Part shown: in pieces, positions 26,649 to 34,587 of the stretch
Position numbering within the stretch: the first letter of the stretch is position 1
Layout of the letters: every line of letters begins with the position of its first letter
Source of the DNA: Sphingopyxis lindanitolerans
GTDB lineage: Bacteria; Pseudomonadota; Alphaproteobacteria; Sphingomonadales; Sphingomonadaceae
Direction of reading: 5' to 3'
Assembly: GCF_002993885.1 (NCBI RefSeq)
Contig: NZ_CM009578.1
Coordinates: 3,370,009 to 3,434,008 of the forward strand
Length of the DNA stretch: 64,000 nt
Notes under the pieces: model-generated
The model's database searches: none
Told to the model about the DNA's origin: nothing
The model's input: the letters and a program-made list of their open reading frames with translations, nothing else
Program-made: the position numbers and the translations under genes

Positions 26649-27698
26649 CTATCGGGCGTGGATCGGCAGGGTGCCGAGGACAGTATAGCGCTGGGCGATC
26701 GCTTCAACCCATGCGATCGCCTCGGCGATCTCCGGCGCGTGCCCGGCGGCGGCCTGCGCCTGCAACTGGCGGCGCAGGTCGGGGCTGTAGCCATGTTCGG
26801 GCGCCTTCGAATATTGGCGCAGGATCGGACCGGACAGGATCGCCGCGATCCGGTCGGCACCGGGCGTCAGTCCGAAATGCTGCGCCTGCGCGGCCAGCCC
26901 GGCGGCGGGATCGGCGAGCATCGCCTCGAAATCGACCCACAGGTGACGCGGGTCGGCGGGGGGCAGCCGATGCTGCGCGCTCGCCATTTCGGTGAGCCAA
27001 CTCATCGCGACGCGGGTCACCGGGGGCAGTTGCCACAGCCGGTGCGGAAAGTCGGGGAGCAGCGCCGCGAGCCGTGCCATGCGCGCGGGGGCCTGCGCGA
27101 GCGTTTCGGCGAGCGAGGCCTCGCCCGCGAGAATGGTTTCGAGGTAGCGTGCGAGCGGGACATGGAGGAACAGCGTATGCCCGTCGGCACCGGTCAGGTC
27201 GTCGGCGATCGCGGTGATCACGCTCGACGCCTTGACCATCGCGGTCTGTCCGGGACGGAAGACGCGGCCGAGCCAGCCAAGCGCCTGCGCGAGCCGTCGG
27301 CGGTAAAGATCGGGGGACCAGACCGACTCCGGCCGGTCGATGCGCTCCGCGACCTGCGTCAGCGTGCGCAGCAGCATCGGCTCGCGCAGCGGCAATATGT
27401 CGGCCGTCTCGGCGAGCAGGCGCGAGGCGAGCGTCGAGCCGACATGGCCGATGTGAAAGATGAAATGCGGGCGCGGCGCGGCGGAGCCGAGGTCGGGAAG
27501 CCCGTCCCAGGGCATCCATTCGCGACCGATGCGGTCGGTCAGCAGCCGCTGGTCGAGAAAGCTCGCGGCGCGATAATCGGCTTCGGTCAGCAGCGCGACG
27601 AGCAGCCGGTCGTTCGCGATGTCGACCATATGCGGCAGCAGGCTCGCGTCGGCGGCGAAGCGGTTGGGGAAGGGGGCGACGGCCATAGTCGCTGCCAT
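26649..27698 (-). CDS. Sulfotransferase-like P-loop protein
   Basis: A 349-residue soluble protein. The segment FIFHIGHVGSTLASRLL near residue 80 resembles the 5'-phosphosulfate loop of sulfotransferases, and a downstream helix (LREPMLLRTL) follows in similar order. It is a distant member, so activity is unproven. No clear ribosome site precedes the ATG; a second ATG five codons in is possible. It is coupled to the PKHD hydroxylase gene. Confidence 0.65.
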   Translation of the reverse strand: MAATMAVAPFPNRFAADASLLPHMVDIANDRLLVALLTEADYRAASFLDQRLLTDRIGREWMPWDGLPDLGSAAPRPHFIFHIGHVGSTLASRLLAETADILPLREPMLLRTLTQVAERIDRPESVWSPDLYRRRLAQALGWLGRVFRPGQTAMVKASSVITAIADDLTGADGHTLFLHVPLARYLETILAGEASLAETLAQAPARMARLAALLPDFPHRLWQLPPVTRVAMSWLTEMASAQHRLPPADPRHLWVDFEAMLADPAAGLAAQAQHFGLTPGADRIAAILSGPILRQYSKAPEHGYSPDLRRQLQAQAAAGHAPEIAEAIAWVEAIAQRYTVLGTLPIHAR

Positions 27699-28260
27699 AG
27701 AAAAGGGGAGGGGCGTTGGCCAGTCGCGATCAAGGAGCGGTCGCGTCGGTTTTGGGGGTGGAAATCCGCCCTGCCTTCATTCGTCATCGCGGCCTGGATC
27801 GGGGGGCTGGTCGGGGCAAGGAGCGCGTGGTCATGTCCAAAGTTCAGGAAAGTTCAGCCTCTTGCGTCCCCGATCCGGGCCTCGATGCGTGCTGAACGCG
27901 CCCGGCACGCCTTGCCGTGGCCGCACGCGCAAGCTGGACCGCCATCGCGTTTGAAAGAGCCGGATCAAAGCTGGCACAGCCGGATAATGTAGGAAAGGTC
28001 TATTTGAAGCCGATGGCTGTTTTGGGGTGGGAAGCGGACGTGGGTCTCCTAGGGGAAACCCAATAGACCGCATCCCCGAGCGAAGACGAGGGGCTCGTTC
28101 GAGCGGAGCGAGAACCGCGTGCCTCCGCTGCCTCGACTTCGCTCGGCAGAGCCCCTCGTCTTCGCTCGGGGATGCGGCTTCTATGACGGCTCGCCACGCT
28201 GATTGCGGCAACAACTGGTCGTTAGTCGTCATTTTATCTTCGACATCGCCGCAGCAAACA
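27699..28260. other. Long intergenic region with decayed repeats
   Basis: No convincing gene is seen. It holds two tandem AAAGTTCAG units near 27839-27855 and the large inverted repeat described separately. It separates the minus-strand sulfotransferase-like operon from the ribosomal-protein operon terminator. Confidence 0.5.
28068..28177. repeat. Inverted repeat with perfect 29-bp arms
   Basis: Arms at 28068-28096 and 28149-28177 are exact reverse complements, starting CCGCATCCCCGAG. The 52-bp loop contains CGAGCGGAGCGAG and GACTTCGCTCG, fragments similar to the repeat at 31337-31417. This looks like a dispersed palindromic element rather than a terminator, since it has no T run. Confidence 0.85.
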
Positions 28261-28298
28261 GAAAGGGCCGCGTTCCCGATTGGAAACGCGGCCCTTTC
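28261..28298 (-). terminator. Intrinsic terminator of rpsF-rpsR-rplI
   Basis: A 14-bp perfect stem (GAAAGGGCCGCGTT with its complement) and a 10-nt loop lies 21 nt after the rplI stop. On the minus strand it is followed by the T-rich stretch TCTGTTT. Confidence 0.8.
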
Positions 28299-28319
28299 CA
28301 AGGTCGATTCCGGAGAGGC

Positions 28320-28946
28320 TCAGGCCTCTTCGGCGTCGTCCGCAGGCGCTTCCTCGGCGGCGATTTCCGACGGGGGGGTCGCGTCGTCGAACTCGTCCTC
28401 GCTGTCGGGTTCCAGCGCCGTCGCAACCGCTTCGGCATGTTCTTCCTCGAACATGGCCTGGATCACGTCGATGCCCTGCTTCTGCATTTCGGCTTCGTCG
28501 GGCGAACGCGCGACGTTGACGCCGACGGTCACCGCGACTTCGGGGTGCAGCTTGACCTTGACATCGACGAGGCCGAGCGACTTGATCGGGCGCTCGAGCT
28601 CGACCATCGCCTTGGTCACGCCGGCGACGCCGTCTTCGATCAGTGCATCGACGATGTCGCGGACCGAAACCGAACCATAAAGCTGGCCGGTGTTCGACGC
28701 CTGGCGGATCAGGACGATCTGCTTGCCGTCGATGTCCTTGGCACGCCCTTCGGCGTCGGTGCGGCGTTCGGCGTTGTCGGCTTCGATCTTGCCGCGGTTC
28801 GCCTCGAACAGCTTGCGGTTGGTGTCGTTCGCGCGCAGCGCCTTGTTGTTGGGCAACAGGAAGTTGCGGGCAAAGCCGGTCTTGACGGTGACGACGTCGC
28901 CGATGCCGCCCAGTTTCTCGATACGTTCGAGCAGGATGATTTCCAT
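28320..28946 (-). CDS. rplI: 50S ribosomal protein bL9
   Basis: A 208-residue bL9 with the N-terminal rRNA-binding domain (MEIILLERIEKLGGIGDVVTVKTG-type start, then ARNFLLPNNKA) and a C-terminal domain ending near residue 150. The last 50 residues form an acidic Ala/Glu/Asp-rich tail that is common in sphingomonads and absent from the 149-residue E. coli protein. It is the last gene of the rpsF operon. Confidence 0.97.
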   Translation of the reverse strand: MEIILLERIEKLGGIGDVVTVKTGFARNFLLPNNKALRANDTNRKLFEANRGKIEADNAERRTDAEGRAKDIDGKQIVLIRQASNTGQLYGSVSVRDIVDALIEDGVAGVTKAMVELERPIKSLGLVDVKVKLHPEVAVTVGVNVARSPDEAEMQKQGIDVIQAMFEEEHAEAVATALEPDSEDEFDDATPPSEIAAEEAPADDAEEA

Positions 28947-28959
28947 GACGCTGCCCTCC

Positions 28960-29184
28960 TTACTTCACGATGTAGGGGAGCAGGCCGATGTGGCGCGAGC
29001 GCTTGATCGCTTTCGCCAGCTCACGCTGCTTCTTGGTGGACACCGCGGTGATCCGCGACGGGACGATCTTGCCACGCTCCGACAGGTAACCCTGGAGCAG
29101 ACGGACGTCCTTATAATCGATGACCGGTGCGTCCTTCTGGCTGAAGGGGCAGGTCTTGCGGCGGCGGAAAAAGGGTCGTGCCAT
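28960..29184 (-). CDS. rpsR: 30S ribosomal protein bS18
   Basis: A 74-residue protein with the bS18 core [20 protein letters not shown] and ending in [12 protein letters not shown]. It binds bS6 on the platform of the 30S subunit. Gene spacing to rpsF is 14 nt, with GGAGCGACTG upstream. Confidence 0.97.
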   Translation of the reverse strand: MARPFFRRRKTCPFSQKDAPVIDYKDVRLLQGYLSERGKIVPSRITAVSTKKQRELAKAIKRSRHIGLLPYIVK

Positions 29185-29198
29185 GGTTCAGTCGCTCC

Positions 29199-29564
29199 TT
29201 ATTCTTCGCCGTCGCGGTCACGGCCGCGGCCGCCACGACGTTCCTGCTTGCGCATCATCACCGACGGACCCTTTTCGAGTTCGTCGACCTTGATGGTGAT
29301 CCAGCGGATGATATCTTCGTTGATCGCGGCCTGACGCTCGATCTCCGCGATCGCTTCGCCCGCAACTTCGGCCGACAGCATCACATAATGACCCTTGCGG
29401 TTCTTCTGGATCTTGTAGGCGAGCTGCTTCAGGCCCCAGGTTTCGGTCTTGTGAACCTGGCCTTTATATTCGCCGATGACATTGGTGACGGTTTCCGCCA
29501 GCGCGTCGACCTGAGCCTGGCTCAGGTCCTGACGCGCGATAAAGACATGCTCGTAAAACGGCAT
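29199..29564 (-). CDS. rpsF: 30S ribosomal protein bS6
   Basis: The 121-residue protein begins [15 protein letters not shown] at the ATG at 29564; a longer upstream reading is without conserved content. The body contains [20 protein letters not shown] and the C-terminus is a charged [13 protein letters not shown] tail. It forms a heterodimer with bS18 on the 30S platform and heads the operon. Confidence 0.97.
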   Translation of the reverse strand: MPFYEHVFIARQDLSQAQVDALAETVTNVIGEYKGQVHKTETWGLKQLAYKIQKNRKGHYVMLSAEVAGEAIAEIERQAAINEDIIRWITIKVDELEKGPSVMMRKQERRGGRGRDRDGEE

Positions 29565-29634
29565 GGTTCGCGTCCTTCGATTTGGCCGATCGCTGATTTC
29601 GCGCCGATCGCGAAACCCCTCCGGCTGTCGTCTC

Positions 29635-29688
29635 GCTTTGCGAAACTGGTGCAAAGCAAATGGGGCGACGGCACAGAGCCTCGCCCCA
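29635..29688 (-). promoter_or_regulatory. rpsF: Two hairpins in the rpsF leader
   Basis: On the rpsF-sense strand two stems follow one another: TGGGGCGA/TCGCCCCA (29661-29688) and GCTTTGC/GCAAAGC (29635-29657). They lie 70-125 nt upstream of the rpsF start. S6:S18 leader autoregulation is known in many bacteria, but the characteristic motif cannot be confirmed by eye. Confidence 0.35.
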
Positions 29689-29698
29689 ATGGAGCGCG

Positions 29699-29726
29699 CC
29701 TATACAGATTCGGTAGCGGAAAGCAA
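29699..29726 (-). promoter_or_regulatory. rpsF: Putative sigma-70 promoter of rpsF operon
   Basis: On the minus strand TTGCTT (29726-29721) and TATAGG (29704-29699) are 16 nt apart, about 135 nt upstream of rpsF. The placement suits the two leader hairpins that follow. Confidence 0.35.
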
Positions 29727-29744
29727 GGGTTGGAGGGGTGAAAA

Positions 29745-29900
29745 GGTTCACGCGGAGACGCGGAGAGAATATATTCGCGCAGAGGCGCAGAGGAAGAGAG
29801 AATGAAGGCGGCGAAACCGCCAATCTCTATCTTCTCCGCATCTCCGCGTCTCCGCGTGAACCAAAATCTCCGCGGCCTCTGCGCCTCTGCGCGCAATATT
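29745..29900. repeat. Two interlocked inverted repeats (CTCCGCG family, gene-free copy)
   Basis: Arm pair 1 is a perfect 22-bp match, 29745-29766 with 29841-29862 (GGTTCACGCGGAGACG start). Arm pair 2 pairs about 29769-29793 with 29876-29900 around GCGCAGAGGCGCAGAGG. The order is left1, left2, right1, right2, so the pairs cross. Arm 1 is the same sequence as the arms round the gene at 33385-33816. Confidence 0.85.
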
Positions 29901-29901
29901 C

Positions 29902-31281
29902 TCAGCGCAGCTTGCCCAGCAGATCCCGACCGAATTCGGTGAGCGTATCGTCGCGCGCGCCGAGGATCAGGATGCGGTCGCCCGCCCTTGCCGCGTCGAG
30001 CATCGCCGCGCCGCATTCGGCGCGGGTCGTCAGGTGGACCGCGTCGGCGCCCGCGCCGACGATATCGGCGACCAGCGCCTCGCTGCCGGTGCTGCGATCG
30101 ACGGTGCCGCCGAAATAGACGGGGTCGCTGACGAACAGCCGGTCGCCGTCGCGCAGGCCCTTGGCGAAGCTGGCGGCGAGTTCGCGGCCCATCTGCCTGA
30201 GCGGGCCATAGCCGTGCGGCTGGAAGAAGAGCAACGCGCGGCCCGGCAGTTCGGCGACCGCGGCGAGCGTCGCGGCGACCTTGTCGGGATTATGGGCGAA
30301 ATCGTCGATCACGGTGACGCCATTTGCTTGTCCCAATACCTCGTAGCGGCGGGCAAGGCCTGCGAAGTCCGCCAACGCTTCGACAGACTGCGCGACTGGC
30401 GTGCCTGTCGCCTGCGCTGCGGCGATGGCGGCGAGCGCGTTGGTGGCATTGTGGCGGCCGGGCATGCGCAGCTTCATCCGATAGGCGGTGCCTTCGGCGT
30501 GAACGGTGAAGCGGCAACCGTCGGCCAGCGCCTCGAAATCGCTCGCGCGGATGTCGGCATCCTCGCGAAAGCCGAAAGAAACGGCATTGTCCAATGACAG
30601 GAAGGGCGTGCTTTCCTCGTCGTCTGCGTTGATCACCGCGACGCGCGCCTTCAGGAGAAAATCGGAAAACAGGATATGGAGCTCTTCAAGGCTCTTGTGG
30701 TCGAGGCTGATGTTAGTGACCACCGCGACGTCGGGGCGATAGAGCGCGATCGAGCCGTCGCTTTCATCGACTTCGCTCACATAGGAGGCGGCGTCGCCGA
30801 CCAGCGCGCTCGCGAAGGGTGTTTCCTCGCTGGCGAAATTGCGCATCACCGCACCGTTCATCACCGTCGGCTTGCGGCCTGCGCTCTCGAGGATCCAGCC
30901 GATCATTCCGGTGACGGTCGATTTGCCGCTCGTCCCGGCGACGCCGACCGCCTGGGCCGCGTCGTTGAACAGCGCGGCGTTGAGGTCGGCGCGGGTCAGG
31001 CGCGGCAGGCCAAGGGCGTTCGCTGCGGCGATGTCGGGCACGCTGTCCTCGATCGCGGCCGAGGCGACGAGCGTCTGGCCCGCCGCAATCCCGCTGCCGT
31101 CCTGCGGGAACAGGGCGATGCCGCGGCTTTCGATCCAGTCGAACTTGCCCGGGGTGCGGCCCTGGTCGCGGCTGCGATCCGACCCCGAAACCGCCGCGCC
31201 GCGCGCCGCGACGATCATCGCGAGCGGCAACATCCCCGACCCGCCGATACCACAGAAGAAATAGGATTTGTTTTCCGACAT
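29902..31281 (-). CDS. Mur ligase family protein (MurC/Mpl type)
   Basis: A 459-residue ATP-dependent Mur ligase separate from the dcw murC. It starts FFCGIGGSGMLPLA, has the ATP loop GTSGKSTVTGM near residue 115, the central SEVDESDGS, HNATNALAAIAAA and the C-terminal DDFAHNPDK. It is most likely Mpl-like, joining the recycled tripeptide to UDP-MurNAc, or a second UDP-MurNAc ligase. It is divergent from the LD-carboxypeptidase that would produce that tripeptide. Exact substrate is inferred. Confidence 0.85.
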   Translation of the reverse strand: MSENKSYFFCGIGGSGMLPLAMIVAARGAAVSGSDRSRDQGRTPGKFDWIESRGIALFPQDGSGIAAGQTLVASAAIEDSVPDIAAANALGLPRLTRADLNAALFNDAAQAVGVAGTSGKSTVTGMIGWILESAGRKPTVMNGAVMRNFASEETPFASALVGDAASYVSEVDESDGSIALYRPDVAVVTNISLDHKSLEELHILFSDFLLKARVAVINADDEESTPFLSLDNAVSFGFREDADIRASDFEALADGCRFTVHAEGTAYRMKLRMPGRHNATNALAAIAAAQATGTPVAQSVEALADFAGLARRYEVLGQANGVTVIDDFAHNPDKVAATLAAVAELPGRALLFFQPHGYGPLRQMGRELAASFAKGLRDGDRLFVSDPVYFGGTVDRSTGSEALVADIVGAGADAVHLTTRAECGAAMLDAARAGDRILILGARDDTLTEFGRDLLGKLR

Positions 31282-31336
31282 GGCGCGGCGTTATGGCCTT
31301 GGCGAAGGGTTTGCAACCGGCACCCGCCGCATATTC

Positions 31337-31417
31337 CGTTCGTGTCGAGCGAAGTCGAGACACCCATCGGGATGGCGTTAAGGCCGAGGGGCATCTCGAC
31401 TTCGCTCGATGCGAACG
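31337..31417. repeat. Inverted repeat, TCGAGCGAAGTCGAGA family
   Basis: Arms 31337-31360 and 31394-31417 match at 22 of 24 positions. The two mismatched positions are adjacent (TG in one, CA expected). The element fills the gap between the divergent Mur ligase and LD-carboxypeptidase genes. Confidence 0.8.
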
Positions 31418-31438
31418 GATCAGGGGTAGTTTTACATC

Positions 31439-32266
31439 ATGCGCATCGGAATCGTGGCCCCTTCGACCCCCATATTGCCCGACGATGCCGAGGCGGTGCG
31501 GGCGATCGTCAGCCTTGGCTATCCGGGCGTCGAGCTGGTTTTCGACGAGCAATGTTTCGCGGTCCACGGCCATTTCGCGGGCGAGGACGGGCATCGCTTT
31601 GCCGCCTTGGTCGCAATGGCGAACCGTCCCGATATCGATGCGGTCTGGTTCGCGCGCGGCGGCTATGGCGCGTGCCGGATCGCCGAAGACGCGGTCGCCG
31701 CGATGACCGACGTCGCACGCGGCAAGGCGTTCCTCGGCTATTCGGATCAGGGCAATCTGCTCGGCGCGCTCTATCGCGACGGCTTCGACCATGTCGCGCA
31801 CGGCCCGATGGTCGCCGATATCCGCCGCGAGGACGGCGATGCCGCGGTGATGCGGGCGCTCGACTGGCTGGTCGCGCGCGATCCCGCCGCCTGCGAGCCG
31901 GGCCTGGCCCATGGCGCGCGCCATGCGGCGTTCAACCTGATGACGCTCTCCATGCTGCTCGGCACGCCGCTCGAGCCCGACCTTGCGGGCCATGTGCTGC
32001 TGGTCGAGGAGGTGAGCGAATATCTTTACGCCTTCGACCGCGCCTTTTTTCATGTCGCGACCTATTTCGGCCCGCGCGGTCTTGCGGGCCTGCGGTTGGG
32101 GCGCGTCAGCGACATTCCCGAAAACGACCGCCCGTTCGGCATGGAGGCCGAGGAGATCGCGCAGGGCTGGTGCGCGCGCACCGGCATCGCGTGGCTCGGC
32201 CGCGCCGACATCGGCCATGACGCGGCGAACAAGGTCGTGCCCTTCGGCTTGCATCGCGCCGGGTGA
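31439..32266 (+). CDS. LD-carboxypeptidase, peptidase family S66
   Basis: The 275-residue protein matches the S66 (LdcA) family, which removes the terminal D-Ala from murein tetrapeptides. The nucleophile is Ser102 in LGYSDQGNLL; the acid/base partners lie in VEEVSEYLYAFDR near 189 and in GHDAANKVVPFG near 259. FARGGYGACR near 71-80 is the conserved loop before the nucleophile. No signal peptide is seen, so it acts in the cytoplasm on recycled peptides. Confidence 0.88.
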   Translation: MRIGIVAPSTPILPDDAEAVRAIVSLGYPGVELVFDEQCFAVHGHFAGEDGHRFAALVAMANRPDIDAVWFARGGYGACRIAEDAVAAMTDVARGKAFLGYSDQGNLLGALYRDGFDHVAHGPMVADIRREDGDAAVMRALDWLVARDPAACEPGLAHGARHAAFNLMTLSMLLGTPLEPDLAGHVLLVEEVSEYLYAFDRAFFHVATYFGPRGLAGLRLGRVSDIPENDRPFGMEAEEIAQGWCARTGIAWLGRADIGHDAANKVVPFGLHRAG

Positions 32267-32288
32267 GGGAATAGGCGCGCTTTCGTCG

Positions 32289-32351
32289 CTCCCCCGAAGG
32301 CGGGAGCCGCCAGAGTTACAACGCCAACGGCCTCCGCCTGCGCGGGGGCGA
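32289..32351. repeat. Degenerate palindromic repeat (CCGCGAAGGCGGG family)
   Basis: Imperfect arms around CCCCCGAAGGCGGGAG and CTCCGCCTGCGCGGGGG occupy the gap before fabD. It looks like a decayed copy of the elements at 34588 and 38461. Confidence 0.55.
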
Positions 32352-32368
32352 CGATAAGGGGCACGATC

Positions 32369-33307
32369 ATGCGCGCATTCATCTTTCCGGGTCAGGGCAG
32401 CCAGGCGGTCGGCATGGGCAAGGCGCTCGCCGATGCGTCGCCAACCGCGCGCGAGGTGTTTCAGGAGGTCGACGACGCGCTCGGGCAGAAGCTGTTCCAG
32501 CTGATGAGCGAAGGCCCCGAGGATCAGCTCACCCTCACCGAAAATGCCCAGCCCGCGATCATGGCGAACGCCATCGCAACGTTGCGCGTGCTCGAAAAGG
32601 AGGGCGGCGTGACGCTCGCTGCCAAGGCCGATTATGTCGCGGGCCACAGCCTGGGCGAATATAGCGCGCTCTGCGCTGCGGGCGCCTTCGACCTTGCGGC
32701 CACCGCGCGCCTCCTCAAGACGCGCGGGCAGGCAATGCAGGCGGCGGTGCCGGTCGGCGTCGGCGCGATGGCGGCGCTGCTCGGCGCCGATATCGACACC
32801 GCGCAAAAGCTCGCCGATGCCGCGGCCGAGGGCGAGGTCTGCACCGTCGCCAACGACAACGACCCGTCGCAGGTCGTGATCTCGGGCCACAGGGGTGCGG
32901 TCGAGCGCGCGGTCGCGCTGGTCAAGGATTATGGGATCAAGCGCGGCGTCCTGTTGCCGGTGTCCGCGCCCTTCCACTGCCCGCTGATGCAGCCCGCCGC
33001 CGACGCGATGGCCGAGGCGCTCGGCGCCAACCCGCCCGTCGCGCCGCTGGTGCCGGTGGTCGCGAACGTCACCGCGAGCCCGGTCAGCGACCCCGACATG
33101 ATCCGCGACCTCCTCGTCAGCCAGGTCACCGGCCGCGTCCGCTGGCGCGAAAGCGTCGGCGCGATGGAGGACATCGGCGTCGGGCAGTATGTCGAGTTCG
33201 GCGGCAAAGTGCTCGGCCCGATGGTCAAGCGCAGCGCGCGCGGCGAGGTCGAAACGGTCAGCGTGATTTCGATGGACGATATCGAGGCGCTGCTGACGAC
33301 GCTTTGA
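32369..33307 (+). CDS. fabD: Malonyl-CoA:ACP transacylase
   Basis: A 312-residue enzyme that loads malonyl groups on ACP for fatty acid synthesis. FPGQGSQAVGMG opens the protein, the nucleophile is Ser94 in GHSLGEY, and the catalytic His lies in APFHCPLM near residue 204. fabG follows after the inserted GxxExxY gene. Confidence 0.96.
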   Translation: MRAFIFPGQGSQAVGMGKALADASPTAREVFQEVDDALGQKLFQLMSEGPEDQLTLTENAQPAIMANAIATLRVLEKEGGVTLAAKADYVAGHSLGEYSALCAAGAFDLAATARLLKTRGQAMQAAVPVGVGAMAALLGADIDTAQKLADAAAEGEVCTVANDNDPSQVVISGHRGAVERAVALVKDYGIKRGVLLPVSAPFHCPLMQPAADAMAEALGANPPVAPLVPVVANVTASPVSDPDMIRDLLVSQVTGRVRWRESVGAMEDIGVGQYVEFGGKVLGPMVKRSARGEVETVSVISMDDIEALLTTL

Positions 33308-33350
33308 GAAACTCGCACAGAAACAGAAGATGCAGAGATCGCAGAGAATA

Positions 33351-33796
33351 GGTTCGCGCGGAGACGCGGAGACGCGGAGGGATTGTGCGGGACATAGATG
33401 TCGTGAGTGGCGATGTGCTCGATTTGGCTCTCCGGTTGCATCGGGATTTGGGGCCGGGTCTGCTCGAAAGCGTTTACGAGACAGTCCTTGCCGGTAAGCT
33501 GATCGATCTTGGATACCGGGTCGATCGGCAAATGCCGATCGACATCCATTTCGAAGGGGCACGGTTCGATGCCGCATTCCGCATCGATTTGTTGGTCGAT
33601 AACCGGCTGCTGGTCGAGATAAAATCAGTCGAACGATTGAACGCCGCCCATGCCAAACAATTGTTGACCTATCTGCGCCTCACCGGCTTATCAGTTGGCC
33701 TTCTCATCAATTTCGGCGGTGCGGCCCTCAAAGAAGGCGTTCGTCGCATCGTCAACGATCATAAACCCTCCGCGTCTCCGCGTCTCCGCGTGAACC
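33351..33796. mobile_element. GxxExxY gene bounded by 31-bp inverted repeats
   Basis: Arms 33351-33381 and 33766-33796 match at 30 of 31 positions and consist of repeated ACGCGGAG units ending in GGAGGG. The enclosed GTG start lies 3 nt inside the left arm, whose GGAGGG serves as ribosome site. The right arm encodes most of the protein's last residues. The unit sits between fabD and fabG, which are normally adjacent. Similar arms without a gene occur at 29745 and 61458. Confidence 0.6.
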
Positions 33797-33816
33797 GGCA
33801 AAATATGGAGACATGA
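33385..33816 (+). CDS. GxxExxY family protein (PD-(D/E)XK nuclease superfamily)
   Basis: The 143-residue protein has the name-giving motif at Gly25, Glu28 and Tyr31 (LGPGLLESVYE). A nuclease-like core follows: Asp68 in FRIDLLVDN and Glu78-Ile-Lys80 in LLVEIKSVE, then HAKQLLTYLRL, as in the PD-(D/E)XK superfamily to which Pfam assigns the family. Function is unknown. The start is GTG. The last 15 residues (PSASPRLRVNR) are read from the right inverted-repeat arm, so they are probably not part of the ancestral fold. It is an insertion between two fatty-acid genes. Confidence 0.85.
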   Translation: MRDIDVVSGDVLDLALRLHRDLGPGLLESVYETVLAGKLIDLGYRVDRQMPIDIHFEGARFDAAFRIDLLVDNRLLVEIKSVERLNAAHAKQLLTYLRLTGLSVGLLINFGGAALKEGVRRIVNDHKPSASPRLRVNRQNMET

Positions 33817-33817
33817 A

Positions 33818-34558
33818 ATGTTCGATCTCACCGGCATGACTGCCCTCGTTACCGGCGCTTCGGGCGGTATCGGTTCGGCCATTGCGCAGGCGCTCGCGGC
33901 GCAGGGCGCGCGGCTTGCGGTGTCGGGGTCCAATGCCGATAAGCTCAATGGTTTTCGCGATACGCTCGGCGGCGATCATGTTGCGCTGCCGTGCAACCTC
34001 GGCGATGGCGCTGCCGTTGATGCGCTGGTGCCCTCGGCGGTCGAGGCGCTCGGCAGGCTCGATATTCTCGTCAACAATGCCGGGGTCACGCGCGACAATC
34101 TCATCATGCGGATGAAGGACGACGAATGGTCGGACGTCATCCGTATCAATCTCGAGGCGAATTTCCGCCTCGCGCGCGCCGCCGCCAAGCCGATGATGAA
34201 GGCGCGTTTCGGGCGCATCATCTCGATCACCAGCGTCGTCGGCGCGACGGGCAATCCGGGGCAGGCCAATTATGCCGCGTCGAAGGCGGGGGTCACCGGC
34301 ATGACCAAGGCGCTGGCGCAGGAACTCGCCAGCCGCGGCGTGACCGCCAACTGCGTCGCGCCGGGCTTCATCGCCACCGCGATGACCGACGACCTTCCCG
34401 ACGCGCAGAAGGAAGCGCTCAATCAGCGCATCCCGGCGGGGCGGATGGGCGAGGGCAGTGATATCGCCGCGGCGGTCGTCTATCTCGCGTCGAAGGAGGC
34501 GGGTTATGTCACCGGGCAGACGCTGCATGTGAACGGCGGGATGGCGATGCTGTCGTAA
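33818..34558 (+). CDS. fabG: 3-oxoacyl-ACP reductase
   Basis: A 246-residue short-chain dehydrogenase of the FabG type. It has the cofactor loop TGASGGIG near residues 12-19, NNAG near 86, and catalytic Ser139, Tyr152 and Lys156. It reduces 3-oxoacyl-ACP with NADPH in fatty acid elongation. The ATG lies just after the repeat unit, with GGAGACATGA upstream, so transcription must cross the insert or start within it. Confidence 0.95.
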   Translation: MFDLTGMTALVTGASGGIGSAIAQALAAQGARLAVSGSNADKLNGFRDTLGGDHVALPCNLGDGAAVDALVPSAVEALGRLDILVNNAGVTRDNLIMRMKDDEWSDVIRINLEANFRLARAAAKPMMKARFGRIISITSVVGATGNPGQANYAASKAGVTGMTKALAQELASRGVTANCVAPGFIATAMTDDLPDAQKEALNQRIPAGRMGEGSDIAAAVVYLASKEAGYVTGQTLHVNGGMAMLS

Positions 34559-34587
34559 GACGGCGGCGTGTAAATAATGCTGTGCGC

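Noticed and set aside
26007..27992. Open frame of 661 codons on the plus strand
   Set aside because: Antisense to the PKHD and sulfotransferase-like genes; composition is typical of shadow frames.
28068..28177. Terminator for the ribosomal-protein operon
   Set aside because: Arms are long and the loop is 52 nt with no T run; a proper hairpin with T-rich tail lies closer at 28261-28298.
29745..29900. CRISPR array
   Set aside because: The repeated words are inverted arms, not regularly spaced direct repeats with unique spacers, and no cas gene is near.
30764..33577. Open frame of 937 codons on the minus strand
   Set aside because: It spans parts of the Mur ligase, LD-carboxypeptidase and fabD genes in wrong frames and crosses two repeats.
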